This document shows, piece after piece, positions 9,585 through 18,713 of a stretch of DNA of 64,000 nt. A program made the position numbers and the translations under genes. This DNA comes from an uncultured SAR86 cluster bacterium (GTDB lineage Bacteria > Pseudomonadota > Gammaproteobacteria > Magnimaribacterales > D2472). The notes under the pieces were generated by a model that made no database searches, was not told where the DNA came from, and worked only from the letters and a program-made list of their open reading frames with translations. How positions within the stretch are numbered: position 1 is the stretch's first letter; each line of letters begins with the position of its first letter. The DNA lies in NCBI GenBank assembly GCA_902612915.1, contig CACMFH010000002.1, forward strand, positions 62,001-126,000. The letters run 5' to 3'.

Positions 9585-9596
9585 GAGGATATAAAT

Positions 9597-9866
9597 ATGG
9601 CATTATTAACAGAAGAAAAAGCTAGTATAGTCGAGAAATATAAAAGAAATGATGGTGATACTGGGTCACCTGAAGTGCAGATTGCACTTTTAACAGAAAA
9701 TATTAATAAACTTCAAAATCATTTTAAAAATCATAACAAAGACCATCACTCCAGATCTGGTCTAATCAGGATGGTTAACCTAAGAAGGAAATTGTTGGCA
9801 TATCTAAAAAGAAAAGATGCCAATAGTTATGCTGAGATAGTAAAAAAGCTTAACTTAAGAGGTTAA
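9597..9866 (+). CDS. rpsO: 30S ribosomal protein S15
   Basis: Primary 16S rRNA-binding protein of the central domain of the 30S subunit. The 89 residues match the family length. Conserved stretches include [25 protein letters not shown] and RRKLLAYLK. It has its own putative promoter and leader hairpin after truB, and pnp follows after 29 bp, the usual rpsO-pnp pair. Confidence 0.98.
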   Translation: MALLTEEKASIVEKYKRNDGDTGSPEVQIALLTENINKLQNHFKNHNKDHHSRSGLIRMVNLRRKLLAYLKRKDANSYAEIVKKLNLRG

Positions 9867-9895
9867 TATCATATATAACAAAAAGAAGGAAAATC

Positions 9896-11998
9896 GTGGA
9901 AAATAATAAATTAGAATCTACAAGCGTAGTATTTCAGTATGGAAATCAGGAAGTAAAATTAGAAACAAATAAAGTTGCAAGACAGGCAACTGCTGCAGTA
10001 ATGGTTACGATCGGTGACTTAGTAGTTCTTACTACTGTTGTTGCAAAAAAAGAAGCAGATCCAAGTAAGGATTTCTTTCCGTTAGCAGTCTTTTATCAAG
10101 AAAAGTTTTATGCAACAGGCAGAATTCCTGGAGGGTTTTTTAAAAGAGAGGCTAGGCCAACAGAAAGAGAGACTCTCACATCAAGACTTATTGATCGTCC
10201 AATTAGACCAATGTTTCCTGATCATTTTACAAATGAAATACAAGTTTTCTGTACAGTAATGTCCTCAGATAAAAAACAGAATCCTGATATTGCAGCAATG
10301 ATTGGAGCATCAGCTGCTTTAACCATTTCGGGTGTTCCATTTGATGGACCAATGGGAGCAGCTCGAGTTGGATTTATAAATGGTGAATATGTTCTAAATC
10401 CTAGCTTTGAAGAATTAGAAGATTCATATTTAGACATGGTAGTTGCTGGCACTGATGAAGCTGTTCTTATGGTTGAATCAGAAGCTAAAGAATTAAATGA
10501 AGATTTAATGCTAGGAGCTGTTTTATTTGGACATCAAGAAATGAAAGCAGTTATTGGAGCATGTGCTGAATTGAAAGAAAAAGCTGGTAATGAAATCTGG
10601 AATATTGAAGTTCCTGAAGATCAAAATAATTATTATCAAGGGTTAGAGACAAACTATAAATCACAAATTAGTGAAGCTTTTAAAATTTCCATAAAATCAG
10701 ATCGAAATGACGCTTTAAGAGAAATAAGAAATCAAATTCAAGAACAGCATGAAGATTTAGATGAAATGGAAATGGGTAAATTAATGGGTGATTTCAAGAA
10801 ATTAGAAAAAGATATTGTTAGAGGAAATATCTTAAATAATCAGCCACGAATTGATGGAAGAGATCTTGATACTGTAAGACCAATTTTTGTTGAAACTGAT
10901 GTATTGCCTGGAGCTCATGGATCAGCTCTTTTTACAAGAGGCGAAACCCAAGCAATAGTTGTGGCTACTCTCGGATCCTCAAGAGATGCTCAAAGAATTG
11001 AGTCAATTGAGGGCGAGGGTAATGACAATTTCATGCTGCATTATAATTTTCCCGCTTATAGTGTTGGAGAAATAGGAATGCCAATGGGGCCAAAGAGACG
11101 AGAAATTGGTCATGGCAACTTAGCTAAAAGAGCTATAAAAGCAGTTTTACCAGATGTAGATGAGTTTGGATATACGATGAGAGTAGTTTCTGAAATTACA
11201 GAATCTAACGGATCAAGTTCAATGGCATCAGTTTGTGGAACTTCTTTATCACTTATGGATGCTGGAGTTCCACTTTCAAGTCCAGTTGCCGGTATTGCAA
11301 TGGGATTAATAAAAGAAGGTGATGATTTTGCTGTTTTGACAGATATATTAGGTGATGAAGATCATCTTGGGGACATGGACTTTAAAGTTGCTGGTACAGA
11401 ATCAGGTATAACAGCTCTTCAAATGGACATAAAGATATCAGGTATTAATGAATCTATTATGGATACCGCTCTCACAAAAGCCAAAGCTGCGAGAGATCAT
11501 ATTCTTGGAATTATGAACGAAGCTATATCAAAGCCCAAAGAATTATCTGAAAATGCGCCTGCTATGAAATCATTCATGGTAGATAAAGACAAGATCAAAG
11601 AAATTATTGGTAAAGGTGGTGCTACTATTAAATCTATGCAAGAACAAACTGGTGCGACTGTAGACGTAAATGATGATGGAGTTGTTTCTGTATTTGGACA
11701 AAATCAATCATCAATGAAAGCATGTCTAGCAATTATTGAAGAAATTCTTGAGGAACCTGAATTAAATAAGGTTTATAAAGGAAAAGTTGTAAAGATTGTT
11801 GAATTTGGTGCTTTTGTAAATATTTTGCCAGGCAAAGATGGATTACTGCACATATCTGAAATTTCTGAGGAAAGGACTGAAAACGTTGAAGACGTTCTTG
11901 AAGAGGGACAAGAAGTAGATGTAAAGCTAATTGGTTTTGACAGAGGTAAAATGAAGCTCTCAATGAAAGCTTTATCAAAAAAGACTGAAGAATCTTAA
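9896..11998 (+). CDS. pnp: Polyribonucleotide nucleotidyltransferase (PNPase)
   Basis: Phosphorolytic 3'-5' exoribonuclease of the RNA degradosome. The start is GTG, preceded by AGAAGGA. The 700-residue protein has two RNase PH-like domains separated by a helical domain, then a KH domain ([17 protein letters not shown]) and a C-terminal S1 domain ([16 protein letters not shown]). The full domain set is present. No clear intrinsic terminator is seen in the 137 bp that follow. Confidence 0.97.
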   Translation: MENNKLESTSVVFQYGNQEVKLETNKVARQATAAVMVTIGDLVVLTTVVAKKEADPSKDFFPLAVFYQEKFYATGRIPGGFFKREARPTERETLTSRLIDRPIRPMFPDHFTNEIQVFCTVMSSDKKQNPDIAAMIGASAALTISGVPFDGPMGAARVGFINGEYVLNPSFEELEDSYLDMVVAGTDEAVLMVESEAKELNEDLMLGAVLFGHQEMKAVIGACAELKEKAGNEIWNIEVPEDQNNYYQGLETNYKSQISEAFKISIKSDRNDALREIRNQIQEQHEDLDEMEMGKLMGDFKKLEKDIVRGNILNNQPRIDGRDLDTVRPIFVETDVLPGAHGSALFTRGETQAIVVATLGSSRDAQRIESIEGEGNDNFMLHYNFPAYSVGEIGMPMGPKRREIGHGNLAKRAIKAVLPDVDEFGYTMRVVSEITESNGSSSMASVCGTSLSLMDAGVPLSSPVAGIAMGLIKEGDDFAVLTDILGDEDHLGDMDFKVAGTESGITALQMDIKISGINESIMDTALTKAKAARDHILGIMNEAISKPKELSENAPAMKSFMVDKDKIKEIIGKGGATIKSMQEQTGATVDVNDDGVVSVFGQNQSSMKACLAIIEEILEEPELNKVYKGKVVKIVEFGAFVNILPGKDGLLHISEISEERTENVEDVLEEGQEVDVKLIGFDRGKMKLSMKALSKKTEES

Positions 11999-12080
11999 CA
12001 TTTTCACCTGTATTCTATTAATTTTAAAAAGTCAAATATTGTGTCCTAATTTTTTTCACATAATTTGATTCATGTATTAA

Positions 12081-12109
12081 TTTGTGGTTCCATTACACCT
12101 GCGTACATA
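12081..12109 (+). promoter_or_regulatory. Possible promoter of the small membrane-protein pair
   Basis: TTTGTG and TACATA lie 17 bp apart, 27 bp before the first small gene. The hexamers are only moderate matches. The 137-bp spacer after pnp holds no other recognisable element apart from the very strong ribosome-binding site AGGGGGGAG at 12122-12130. Confidence 0.3.
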
Positions 12110-12135
12110 AATAAACCTAATAGGGGGGAGTAATT

Positions 12136-12357
12136 ATGAAAGCAATTGATACACTTAAAGGCATAGTATCTGACTTAACTTCACTATTAATTGGTGTTGT
12201 TGGATTAGGTGTTGTTGCTGGTATTGTATTTGGCGGCAATGTTGCATTCTTCAATGATGTTCTTGATGGACTTCTTGGAGTAGTAACAGTGCTTGGCGAA
12301 AACGGATTAGTAGGGCTTTTAGTAGCTGCTATTCTGATCGGTTTACTTAATAAGTAG
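12136..12357 (+). CDS. Small membrane protein of unknown function, copy 1
   Basis: I do not recognise this 73-residue protein. It has a short amphipathic N terminus, a glycine/valine-rich hydrophobic helix (about 17-33, with VVAGIVFGG), a middle segment with DVLDGLLGVV, and a second hydrophobic helix (about 56-71) ending in NK. A very strong purine-rich ribosome-binding site precedes the start, suggesting high expression. The next gene encodes a related protein: by hand a gapless alignment over about 70 residues gives about 21 identities, including GI-FG and the G-L-GL pattern before the last helix. It could be a membrane-stress, holin-like or envelope protein; nothing in the sequence decides. 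Confidence 0.75.
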   Translation: MKAIDTLKGIVSDLTSLLIGVVGLGVVAGIVFGGNVAFFNDVLDGLLGVVTVLGENGLVGLLVAAILIGLLNK

Positions 12358-12369
12358 GCTTACTTAAAA

Positions 12370-12395
12370 TAAGAAGGGCCTTTAGGCCCTTCTTA
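12370..12395 (+). terminator. Strong hairpin between the two small membrane-protein genes
   Basis: An 11-bp perfect stem (core GAAGGGCC/GGCCCTTC) with loop TTTA lies between the genes. A smaller hairpin (TAAGTA-GGCT-TACTTA, 12351-12366) spans the first stop codon. The downstream T-run is interrupted (TTCTTACTTT), so termination on the plus strand may be partial. On the minus strand the stem is followed by ATTTT, so it could also end leftward transcripts from tRNA-Met. Confidence 0.55.
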
Positions 12396-12403
12396 CTTTA
12401 GCA

Positions 12404-12634
12404 ATGAAATATAAAACAATTTTAAATTCTATAAAGGATTTCTTAGTAAGGCTAACGGATGTTCTTGTTCCGGTAGTTTCTGTAGCATTATTACTTGGAA
12501 TAATATTTGGACCTGAAGCGCCATTTGTTGGAGATGTATACAAAAATATATCTGACTTATTAAATCTTATTGGGTCTGATGGTCTTCTTGGGCTTGTAGC
12601 TATTATTATTATTCTGGCATATCTTAAAAAGTAG
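12404..12634 (+). CDS. Small membrane protein of unknown function, copy 2
   Basis: This 76-residue protein is related to its upstream neighbour, with the same layout: basic amphipathic N terminus, first hydrophobic helix ending in LGIIFG, a middle segment with a conserved F and DV, and a second hydrophobic helix after SDGLLGL ending in KK. I see no ribosome-binding site; the start lies 9 bp after a strong hairpin, so expression probably differs from copy 1. Its 3' end stops 3 bp before the 3' end of the oppositely oriented tRNA-Met. Function unknown; shared layout and protein similarity support it as a real gene. Confidence 0.65.
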   Translation: MKYKTILNSIKDFLVRLTDVLVPVVSVALLLGIIFGPEAPFVGDVYKNISDLLNLIGSDGLLGLVAIIIILAYLKK

Positions 12635-12637
12635 ATA

Positions 12638-12714
12638 TGGTGGCTATGGGTGGAATTGAACCACCGACCCCAGCGTTATGAGTGCTGTGCTCTAACCATC
12701 TGAGCTACATAGCC
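12638..12714 (-). tRNA. tRNA-Met (CAT), elongator
   Basis: 77-nt tRNA on the minus strand with encoded CCA. It closely resembles E. coli elongator tRNA-Met: acceptor GGCTATG/CATAGCC and anticodon loop CTCATAA. It lacks the initiator GGG/CCC stem and has a paired position 1-72. It lies downstream of ychF, as in Pseudomonas, and probably shares that transcript. Confidence 0.95.
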
Positions 12715-12757
12715 AATCGTTGAATGATAATCTTTAAAAATAAAGAGTCAATTATTT

Positions 12758-13846
12758 TTATACATTAAATTTAAAGTGGATGATGTCTCCATCTTTTACA
12801 ATATATTCTTTTCCTTCAAGCCTCAACTTACCTTTTTCTTTAGCTCCTTGTTCACCAGAACACTCAATAAAATCATTGTAATCAATAACTTCAGCTTTAA
12901 TGAATCCTCTTTCAAAATCTGTATGAATTACTCCTGCAGCATTAGGTGCCAATGAGCCACTTTTGATGGTCCATGCCTTTATTTCGTTTGGACCAGCAGT
13001 GAAAAAGGTCTCAAGACCAAGCATTTTGTAACCTTCAAAAATAATTTTATTTAGAACCGGTTCTTCCATATCCATTAATTCAAGGTATTCCTTTTTTTCA
13101 TCATCATTGAGTAGTGATATTTCCTGTTCAATTTTTACTGATGTTGGTATCACAAAAGAACCTAATTTTGATGCAATATCTTTTAAATTATTCAGATTAT
13201 CAAGAGATGCTTTTGATTCATTTATATTAGCAATATAAAAAGTTGGCTTAGATGATAAAAGTTGAAAGTTCCTAACAATTTTTTGTTCATCATTACTAAA
13301 TTCTTTTAGATTGATTAATTCACCCTCTGATAATTTGCTTTTTATGAATTTTAAAATTTCATAATTATGTTTATTATCTTTATCATTAGTTTTAAGTAGT
13401 TTTTCACATCTTGATATTCTTTTTTCAACAGATTCAAGATCAGCCATTATTAATTCTAAGTTAATTACTTCAACGTCTCTTGCTGGATTTATTGAACCAT
13501 CTACATGCATAATATTTTCATCATCAAAACAACGAACGACATGTGCCAAAGCAGTCATTTCTCTAATATTTGATAAAAAAGAATTTCCAAGTCCCTCTCC
13601 GCTGGATGCTCCTTTAACTAAACCTGCTATATCTACTAAATCTAAAGCAGCATGAATAACCTTATTTGAATTTACTATTTTATTAATCTCATAGAGTCTT
13701 TTATCAGGAAGAGGTACCTTGCCAATGTTAGGATCTATGGTACAAAAAGGAAAATTTTCTGCAGGAATTTGAGATTTTGTGAGAGCATTAAATAGAGTTG
13801 ATTTTCCAACATTTGGAAGTCCTATGATCCCGCATTTAAAACCCAC
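12758..13846 (-). CDS. ychF: Redox-regulated ATPase YchF (Obg-related)
   Basis: P-loop ATPase of the Obg/HflX group that binds ribosomes and modulates stress responses. The 362-residue protein has Walker A GLPNVGKST at the N terminus, DIAGLVKGASSGEGLGN, a NINES motif in place of NKxD (normal for this ATP-preferring family), and a C-terminal TGS domain (ETFFTAGPNEIKAW onward). It follows pth after 2 bp on the minus strand. Confidence 0.96.
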   Translation of the reverse strand: MGFKCGIIGLPNVGKSTLFNALTKSQIPAENFPFCTIDPNIGKVPLPDKRLYEINKIVNSNKVIHAALDLVDIAGLVKGASSGEGLGNSFLSNIREMTALAHVVRCFDDENIMHVDGSINPARDVEVINLELIMADLESVEKRISRCEKLLKTNDKDNKHNYEILKFIKSKLSEGELINLKEFSNDEQKIVRNFQLLSSKPTFYIANINESKASLDNLNNLKDIASKLGSFVIPTSVKIEQEISLLNDDEKKEYLELMDMEEPVLNKIIFEGYKMLGLETFFTAGPNEIKAWTIKSGSLAPNAAGVIHTDFERGFIKAEVIDYNDFIECSGEQGAKEKGKLRLEGKEYIVKDGDIIHFKFNV

Positions 13847-13848
13847 TT

Positions 13849-14415
13849 TTATTTGGTATGAAGGATTTTTTGGACATCTTGATATTTTTTTTCAATAAGC
13901 AGTTCAAATACTTGCTCAAAAGAAACATAGGCGTTATTGATTGCGATTTTTTCTTTTGGCGAGAATTTATTTAAAACCCAATTTGTTACTTCTTCTTTTA
14001 TACCTGGATGGCTTATACCTATCCTAATTCTATTGAAATTATTTTTTCCAGTTTTTTCTATAATATCCTTAAGGCCGTTATGACCACCGTGTCCTCCACC
14101 TTCTTTAAGCCTAATTGAGCCTAGACTTAGGTCTAAGTCATCATGAACAACAATACAATTTTGAATTTCTATATTAGTTGACCTTAATACCTTTGAAATT
14201 GTCTTTCCAGAATCATTCATGTAATTTGTAGGGACAACCCATAAAACTTTATTATCATGTGATTCTCCAATCAGTGCTTCAAGTTTTGACTTTTCTTTAA
14301 ATTCTTTAAAGAATTTTTTGGATACATTAATTACCCAGTCTTTTCCAATATTATGTCGAGAGTTATCATATTTTGGACTAGGATTACCTAATCCAATAAT
14401 ACAGAGACTGTACAT
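13849..14415 (-). CDS. pth: Peptidyl-tRNA hydrolase
   Basis: Recycles peptidyl-tRNA released during abortive translation. The chosen ATG gives 188 residues beginning MYSLCIIGLGNP, the family start; the frame is open further upstream, but that part is the rplY tail in another frame. Catalytic His is in NSRHNIG, with NYMNDSG and HDDLDL also present. It starts 4 bp after the rplY stop. Confidence 0.96.
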   Translation of the reverse strand: MYSLCIIGLGNPSPKYDNSRHNIGKDWVINVSKKFFKEFKEKSKLEALIGESHDNKVLWVVPTNYMNDSGKTISKVLRSTNIEIQNCIVVHDDLDLSLGSIRLKEGGGHGGHNGLKDIIEKTGKNNFNRIRIGISHPGIKEEVTNWVLNKFSPKEKIAINNAYVSFEQVFELLIEKKYQDVQKILHTK

Positions 14416-14419
14416 TTGA

Positions 14420-15136
14420 TTATGACTCTTCTGAATTTTCTTCTGAACTTGATTCATCCGATGAAGTAGTCTCTTCGCTACCACTATCAGAAGCTTCTTC
14501 ACCTTCTGCGACTTCGCCATCTTCAAGGTCTTCTTCAACAATTGGATCTTCTTCCACTGCTTTAGGAGCATTAACAGAAACGACCATCTGATCAGTTTCG
14601 TCAGTCAGTCCAGGAATTTCTGATCCTTCTGGTAAAGATATTTCTGTGAGGCGAATTGAATCTCCTAAATTTAGATTTTCAATATCAACATCTATAGATT
14701 CAGGAATATTGCCAGCAAGACACATGATTTCAATTTCTCTAATCGCCTTAGCAACAACTCCGCCATCTACTTTGACACCTGCACATTCTTCTTCATTAAC
14801 AAAGTTGACTGGGATAATAACCTTTAGTTTAGTTTTACTAGAAACCCTTTGAAAGTCTGCATGAAGAAATTTACCCTTTGCAGGGTCTCTTTGGAGCTCT
14901 TTTAAAACAACTTTCTCCTCTTTACCTTCAGTTTTAATTAATAGTACTTGGGTATAGAAAAGTTCATTTTCAGATGCTTTGGTTAATTCATTTAATTTTA
15001 ATTTAATATTTAGTGTTTCTTTTTCATCACCATAAACTATAGCTGGAACCATTCCATCGACATTTCTAATTTCACGAGCTTTATTTGTACCTGTTCTTTC
15101 TCTAAGGTCAGCATTTAATGTAATTTGATCTGTCAT
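14420..15136 (-). CDS. rplY: 50S ribosomal protein L25 (long CTC-type)
   Basis: Binds 5S rRNA. At 238 residues this is the long form: the N-terminal 5S-binding domain (about 1-95), a second beta domain (about 96-190), and an acidic, Ser/Glu-rich tail of about 45 residues. Most gammaproteobacteria outside the enterics have this long type. It is flanked by prs (8 bp) and pth (4 bp), as in Pseudomonas. Confidence 0.95.
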   Translation of the reverse strand: MTDQITLNADLRERTGTNKAREIRNVDGMVPAIVYGDEKETLNIKLKLNELTKASENELFYTQVLLIKTEGKEEKVVLKELQRDPAKGKFLHADFQRVSSKTKLKVIIPVNFVNEEECAGVKVDGGVVAKAIREIEIMCLAGNIPESIDVDIENLNLGDSIRLTEISLPEGSEIPGLTDETDQMVVSVNAPKAVEEDPIVEEDLEDGEVAEGEEASDSGSEETTSSDESSSEENSEES

Positions 15137-15144
15137 AATTTCCT

Positions 15145-16104
15145 CTATAAAAACATTTCACTCAATGACTCTTCATTACTTAGACGTGTTATACACTCAG
15201 CAATTATGTTAGCAATTGAAATGACGCGTATTTTACTGCATTTTTTAGCGTCTTTGTTCAAAGGAATTGAATTTGTAACAATTAATTCGTCAATTTCAGA
15301 TTTATTCAATCTTTCTATTGCTGGTCCAGATAGAACTGGATGAGTAATATATGCTTTTACAGCTTTTGCACCTTTATCTTTTAATGCTTTTGCTGCATTA
15401 CAAAGTGTTCCAGCAGTATCAATAATGTCATCTGGAACAATACAAACCTTTCCTTCGACTTCGCCAATGATGTTCATAACCTCTGATTCATTTGCTAAGG
15501 CTCTTCTTTTATCAATAATAGCTAAATCTGTATCATCTAATAATTTTGCAAGCGCTCTTGATCTTACAACACCACCAACGTCTGGAGACACAACAACAAC
15601 TTCATTTCTATCATTGTTATCTTTAATATCGTCGACCATAAATTTTGTTGCATAAACATTGTCAGCAGGCATGTCAAAAAAGCCTTGAATTGTCTCTGAG
15701 TGAAGGTCAATAGTTAAAACTCTATCAATACCAACAGATGCAAACATATCAGCAACAACCTTTGCACTAATGGGAACTCTTGCAGATCTAACTCTTCTAT
15801 CTTGTCTCGCATATCCATAATATGGAACAACTGCAGTAATTCTTGAAGCCGATGATCTCTTTAATGCATCAGCAATTAACATTATTTCCATCACATTTTT
15901 ATTAGTTGGAGAACAAGTAGATTGAATTATGAAAGTATCATGACCTCTAACATTTTCTTCAATTTCTACTTTTAGCTCACCATCAGAAAAATAACCAACA
16001 TCTGCTTTTGAGATTTTGATTCCCAGTATTTCTGATACCTCTGTTGCAAATTCAGGATTAGCGGTACCTGTAAAAATATCTAGGCCTTTGTTTATTTTAT
16101 TCAT
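15145..16104 (-). CDS. prs: Ribose-phosphate pyrophosphokinase
   Basis: Makes PRPP from ribose-5-phosphate and ATP for nucleotide, histidine and tryptophan synthesis. The 319-residue length is normal. Visible motifs are the N-terminal [13 protein letters not shown], the ATP loop YARQDRRVR, and the PRPP-binding [10 protein letters not shown]. It lies between tRNA-Gln and rplY on the minus strand. Confidence 0.97.
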   Translation of the reverse strand: MNKINKGLDIFTGTANPEFATEVSEILGIKISKADVGYFSDGELKVEIEENVRGHDTFIIQSTCSPTNKNVMEIMLIADALKRSSASRITAVVPYYGYARQDRRVRSARVPISAKVVADMFASVGIDRVLTIDLHSETIQGFFDMPADNVYATKFMVDDIKDNNDRNEVVVVSPDVGGVVRSRALAKLLDDTDLAIIDKRRALANESEVMNIIGEVEGKVCIVPDDIIDTAGTLCNAAKALKDKGAKAVKAYITHPVLSGPAIERLNKSEIDELIVTNSIPLNKDAKKCSKIRVISIANIIAECITRLSNEESLSEMFL

Positions 16105-16131
16105 ATATCCCCTTAAATATATTATAAAACA

Positions 16132-16206
16132 TGGCTGGGGTGGTAGGATTCGAACCTACGCATGACGGGATCAAAACCCGTTGCCTTACCGCTTGGCGAC
16201 ACCCCA
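16132..16206 (-). tRNA. tRNA-Gln (TTG)
   Basis: 75-nt tRNA on the minus strand with encoded CCA. The acceptor TGGGGTG faces CACCCCA with the weak first pair typical of tRNA-Gln. The anticodon stem ACGGG/CCCGT holds loop TTTTGAT with anticodon TTG. It sits between ispE and prs with gaps of 3 and 27 bp, so it is probably processed from the mRNA. The same placement occurs in Pseudomonas. Confidence 0.95.
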
Positions 16207-16209
16207 ATG

Positions 16210-17028
16210 TTAGTTGATATTGCATATCGGCGAATATTGTAATGGTTTACAGAAAAAGAGTCTCCAATTACGTGGTATTTTTTTTATAATTTTATCAATA
16301 TCACTCTCTTCTTCATAGTAAATAAACAAAGAGGAACCACTTCCGCTTAGATTGATTTTGTTTTCTAAGTTGTTACTAAAAATAAACTCTTCAATATTGG
16401 GATTTTGATTTAAAAAAACACCCCAAAAACTATTTTGTTCATTCAAAGCAATATTTTTTACAAAATTCTCTGATTTATCATAAAGATTGAACATTTTTTT
16501 TGTAGAAGAATGGATGTTTGGCTTAATAACCAATATTTTTTTTGAAGTAGCTTTAATCTCTTCTAATTCATCTCCAATACCTTGACCAGATGCATTTTTA
16601 CCATATACAAAAAATGGCACATCTGCTCCAATGGATGAGGCAATTTTTATTAAAGCATGTTTATTTAAATTTAATCTCCAAAGTTTATTTAAAGCAACCA
16701 AAGTTGAAGCTGCATTTGAGCTAGCCCCTCCAAGACCAGACCCAGTAGGTATATTTTTTTTTACTTCAATGACCACTCCAGCATTTTCATTCATTAGTTT
16801 TTGCAATTTCTCTGCAGATTGATAAATAGTATTAAGCTCATCATTAAGATAAGCTTCCTGGGATTCAATGATGATATTTCGATCTTTATTTGATTTAAAT
16901 TTTAAATGATCATAAATATCAATAAGTTGGAAATGTGTTTGTATGTTATGGTAACCGTCTTCTCTTTTATCTAGTATTCTTAGATTAAGATTAATTTTTG
17001 CAGGACATTTTGTGACTATTTCATTCAT
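16210..17028 (-). CDS. ispE: 4-diphosphocytidyl-2-C-methyl-D-erythritol kinase
   Basis: GHMP kinase of the non-mevalonate isoprenoid pathway; phosphorylates CDP-ME. The 272-residue protein has CPAKINLNL with the catalytic Lys region, the ATP loop PTGSGLGGASSNAAS, and the late GSGSSLF motif. It overlaps lolB by 8 bp. Confidence 0.95.
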   Translation of the reverse strand: MNEIVTKCPAKINLNLRILDKREDGYHNIQTHFQLIDIYDHLKFKSNKDRNIIIESQEAYLNDELNTIYQSAEKLQKLMNENAGVVIEVKKNIPTGSGLGGASSNAASTLVALNKLWRLNLNKHALIKIASSIGADVPFFVYGKNASGQGIGDELEEIKATSKKILVIKPNIHSSTKKMFNLYDKSENFVKNIALNEQNSFWGVFLNQNPNIEEFIFSNNLENKINLSGSGSSLFIYYEEESDIDKIIKKIPRNWRLFFCKPLQYSPICNIN

Positions 17029-17503
17029 TTTTAATTAAAAAGCCCTTAAAAGATGAACCCTTATATTGCATATAAAAATTTGTTTTATCCATATTTTTAT
17101 AACATTCAATATTGAGACTTTGACCATCTTCAAATACCTCATCTGCATAACTTTCCCTTAATAGACAATTATTAACAATGTCTCCAATATTTCTTGGTAT
17201 ATCAGCATTAATCTCATAACTGCCATCCTTAGAAATATATTTCATCAAATTTGAAGAGTTATCATATTTAATTTGTAATAAATTTCCATAAAATGGCCTA
17301 TGAATCTGTATAATAGTGTCGATTTCATTGCTAGTTAACAAAATATTAAATGACAATTGGTCATAATTAAGTGAATTTACAACTACTTTTCCTTTATATA
17401 CAGCTGAATTGTTATAATTGTTAATACCAGCACAGGATGCTAATAAAATAAAACACAATGTAATAGAGACCTTTTTTACCATGGAACTACAGTTATTTGG
17501 CAT
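17021..17503 (-). CDS. lolB: Outer-membrane lipoprotein receptor LolB (small form)
   Basis: Accepts lipoproteins from LolA and inserts them in the outer membrane. It is identified mainly by position (lolB-ispE-prs opposite hemA), a lipoprotein signal peptide ending in lipobox LLASC, and LolB-like length (160 residues, or 153 from the ATG at 17482). The mature part is divergent. The upstream ATG at 17503 has GAGG about 11 nt before it; both starts overlap hemA coding sequence. Moderately sure. Confidence 0.75.
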   Translation of the reverse strand: MPNNCSSMVKKVSITLCFILLASCAGINNYNNSAVYKGKVVVNSLNYDQLSFNILLTSNEIDTIIQIHRPFYGNLLQIKYDNSSNLMKYISKDGSYEINADIPRNIGDIVNNCLLRESYADEVFEDGQSLNIECYKNMDKTNFYMQYKGSSFKGFLIKNE

Positions 17504-18713
17504 TAATCACAAGACCTCAAATGTTGCTGAGAGGGAAAAGTTCATTATAAATGAGTCTAACCAAATTTTACTCGATAGTCATTTAAAAAAACTATTCGGT
17601 AATGATTTTGAATCATTTTTTGGAATTTCTACCTGCAATAGGACAGAAATATACCTTGTTGGAAGACCTGGTATCTCAAAACATATTTTTAAAGAAGTAC
17701 TTAAATTATTAAATGTAAAAGATATCTCAAGTGATAGTTTTTATTTTCTATCCAATCATGATGCTCTTGCTCATATGTCCAAAGTAGCTTCTGGGATTGA
17801 TTCACAAGTATTAGGCGAACAAGAAATCTTTGGTCAATTTAAAACTGCTTTAAGAAATGCAAAAGAATACAAAATAATTGGCAATAAGTTATCTTATTTT
17901 GCTGATAAGGTCATTGAGATTGCAAAAAAAGCGAGGACTGATACTGAAATTGGACTTAATTCTCTTTCAGTAAGTGGACTCGCTATGAAATTGATTAAAA
18001 ATATATTTGAGGCACCAGAAAATCAGAATATATTAGTTATTGGAGCTGGCTCACTTTCAAAGAGTGTAATTGAAAATCTGTACGATAGAGGAATTCGCAA
18101 TATTAAATTAGTTAATAGAACTGTTAAAAAAATTAATCTAGGTAAAAACTTTGAAATTTTGTCTTCTTCACTTGATTCACTTCATGATCAGCTTGAACTC
18201 GCTGATATTGTTATTTCTTCATCAATAACCGAGGTTCCTCTTATCGGTAAAGGGGCAATTGAAAATGCTTTGAAAGTTAGAAAAAATAAACCTATTTTAT
18301 TGATAGACTTGGGAGTTCCAAGAAACATTGAAGATGAGATCAGAGGAATTGAACAGGCTTATTTATATTCAATCGATGACATTGAAAAAATTACTCAAGA
18401 AAATTTTGGGCAACGTTCTATTGAAGCTGAAAAAGCTATGAACATAATTGCTCTAGAATCCAAATCAAAATTGGAAGCTTTTTCTGAGAAATCTTCTAAA
18501 GATCTAGCTAGTCTTCAATTAGACCAATTTTTAAGTAGTTTATCTAGCCATGAGATCGAACAATTTAAGTCAAATGGCAATTATTCAAACCTAGTTGATT
18601 CAATTAAAAGCATGAATATAACTAATAAAAATTTTAATGACTTCCAAGATTTAAAAAATTTAGATGATCATGTAATTAAATCTATGATCAAAAGGTTTTT
18701 TAGTAATGCATGA
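17481..18713 (+). CDS. hemA: Glutamyl-tRNA reductase
   Basis: First committed step of C5 tetrapyrrole synthesis: reduces Glu-tRNA to glutamate-1-semialdehyde. The chosen ATG gives 410 residues beginning MELQLFGINHKTS, the family N terminus, with the catalytic Cys in STCNRTEIY and an NADPH-binding region (VIGAGSLSKSV). The frame is open 63 bp further upstream, but that part has no family match. The start codon overlaps the inner lolB start codon on the other strand. prfA overlaps the 3' end by 8 bp. Confidence 0.95.
   Translation: MELQLFGINHKTSNVAEREKFIINESNQILLDSHLKKLFGNDFESFFGISTCNRTEIYLVGRPGISKHIFKEVLKLLNVKDISSDSFYFLSNHDALAHMSKVASGIDSQVLGEQEIFGQFKTALRNAKEYKIIGNKLSYFADKVIEIAKKARTDTEIGLNSLSVSGLAMKLIKNIFEAPENQNILVIGAGSLSKSVIENLYDRGIRNIKLVNRTVKKINLGKNFEILSSSLDSLHDQLELADIVISSSITEVPLIGKGAIENALKVRKNKPILLIDLGVPRNIEDEIRGIEQAYLYSIDDIEKITQENFGQRSIEAEKAMNIIALESKSKLEAFSEKSSKDLASLQLDQFLSSLSSHEIEQFKSNGNYSNLVDSIKSMNITNKNFNDFQDLKNLDDHVIKSMIKRFFSNA

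Noticed and set aside
14420-14560. The acidic tail of L25 as an unusual fusion
   Set aside because: Long CTC-type L25 proteins commonly have an acidic C-terminal extension.
14416-14571. A 52-residue N-terminal extension of Pth
   Set aside because: It is the out-of-frame tail of rplY; Pth proteins begin at the GLGNP motif region.
17418-17480. A 21-residue N-terminal extension of HemA
   Set aside because: It is antisense to the lolB signal peptide and unlike any HemA N terminus.
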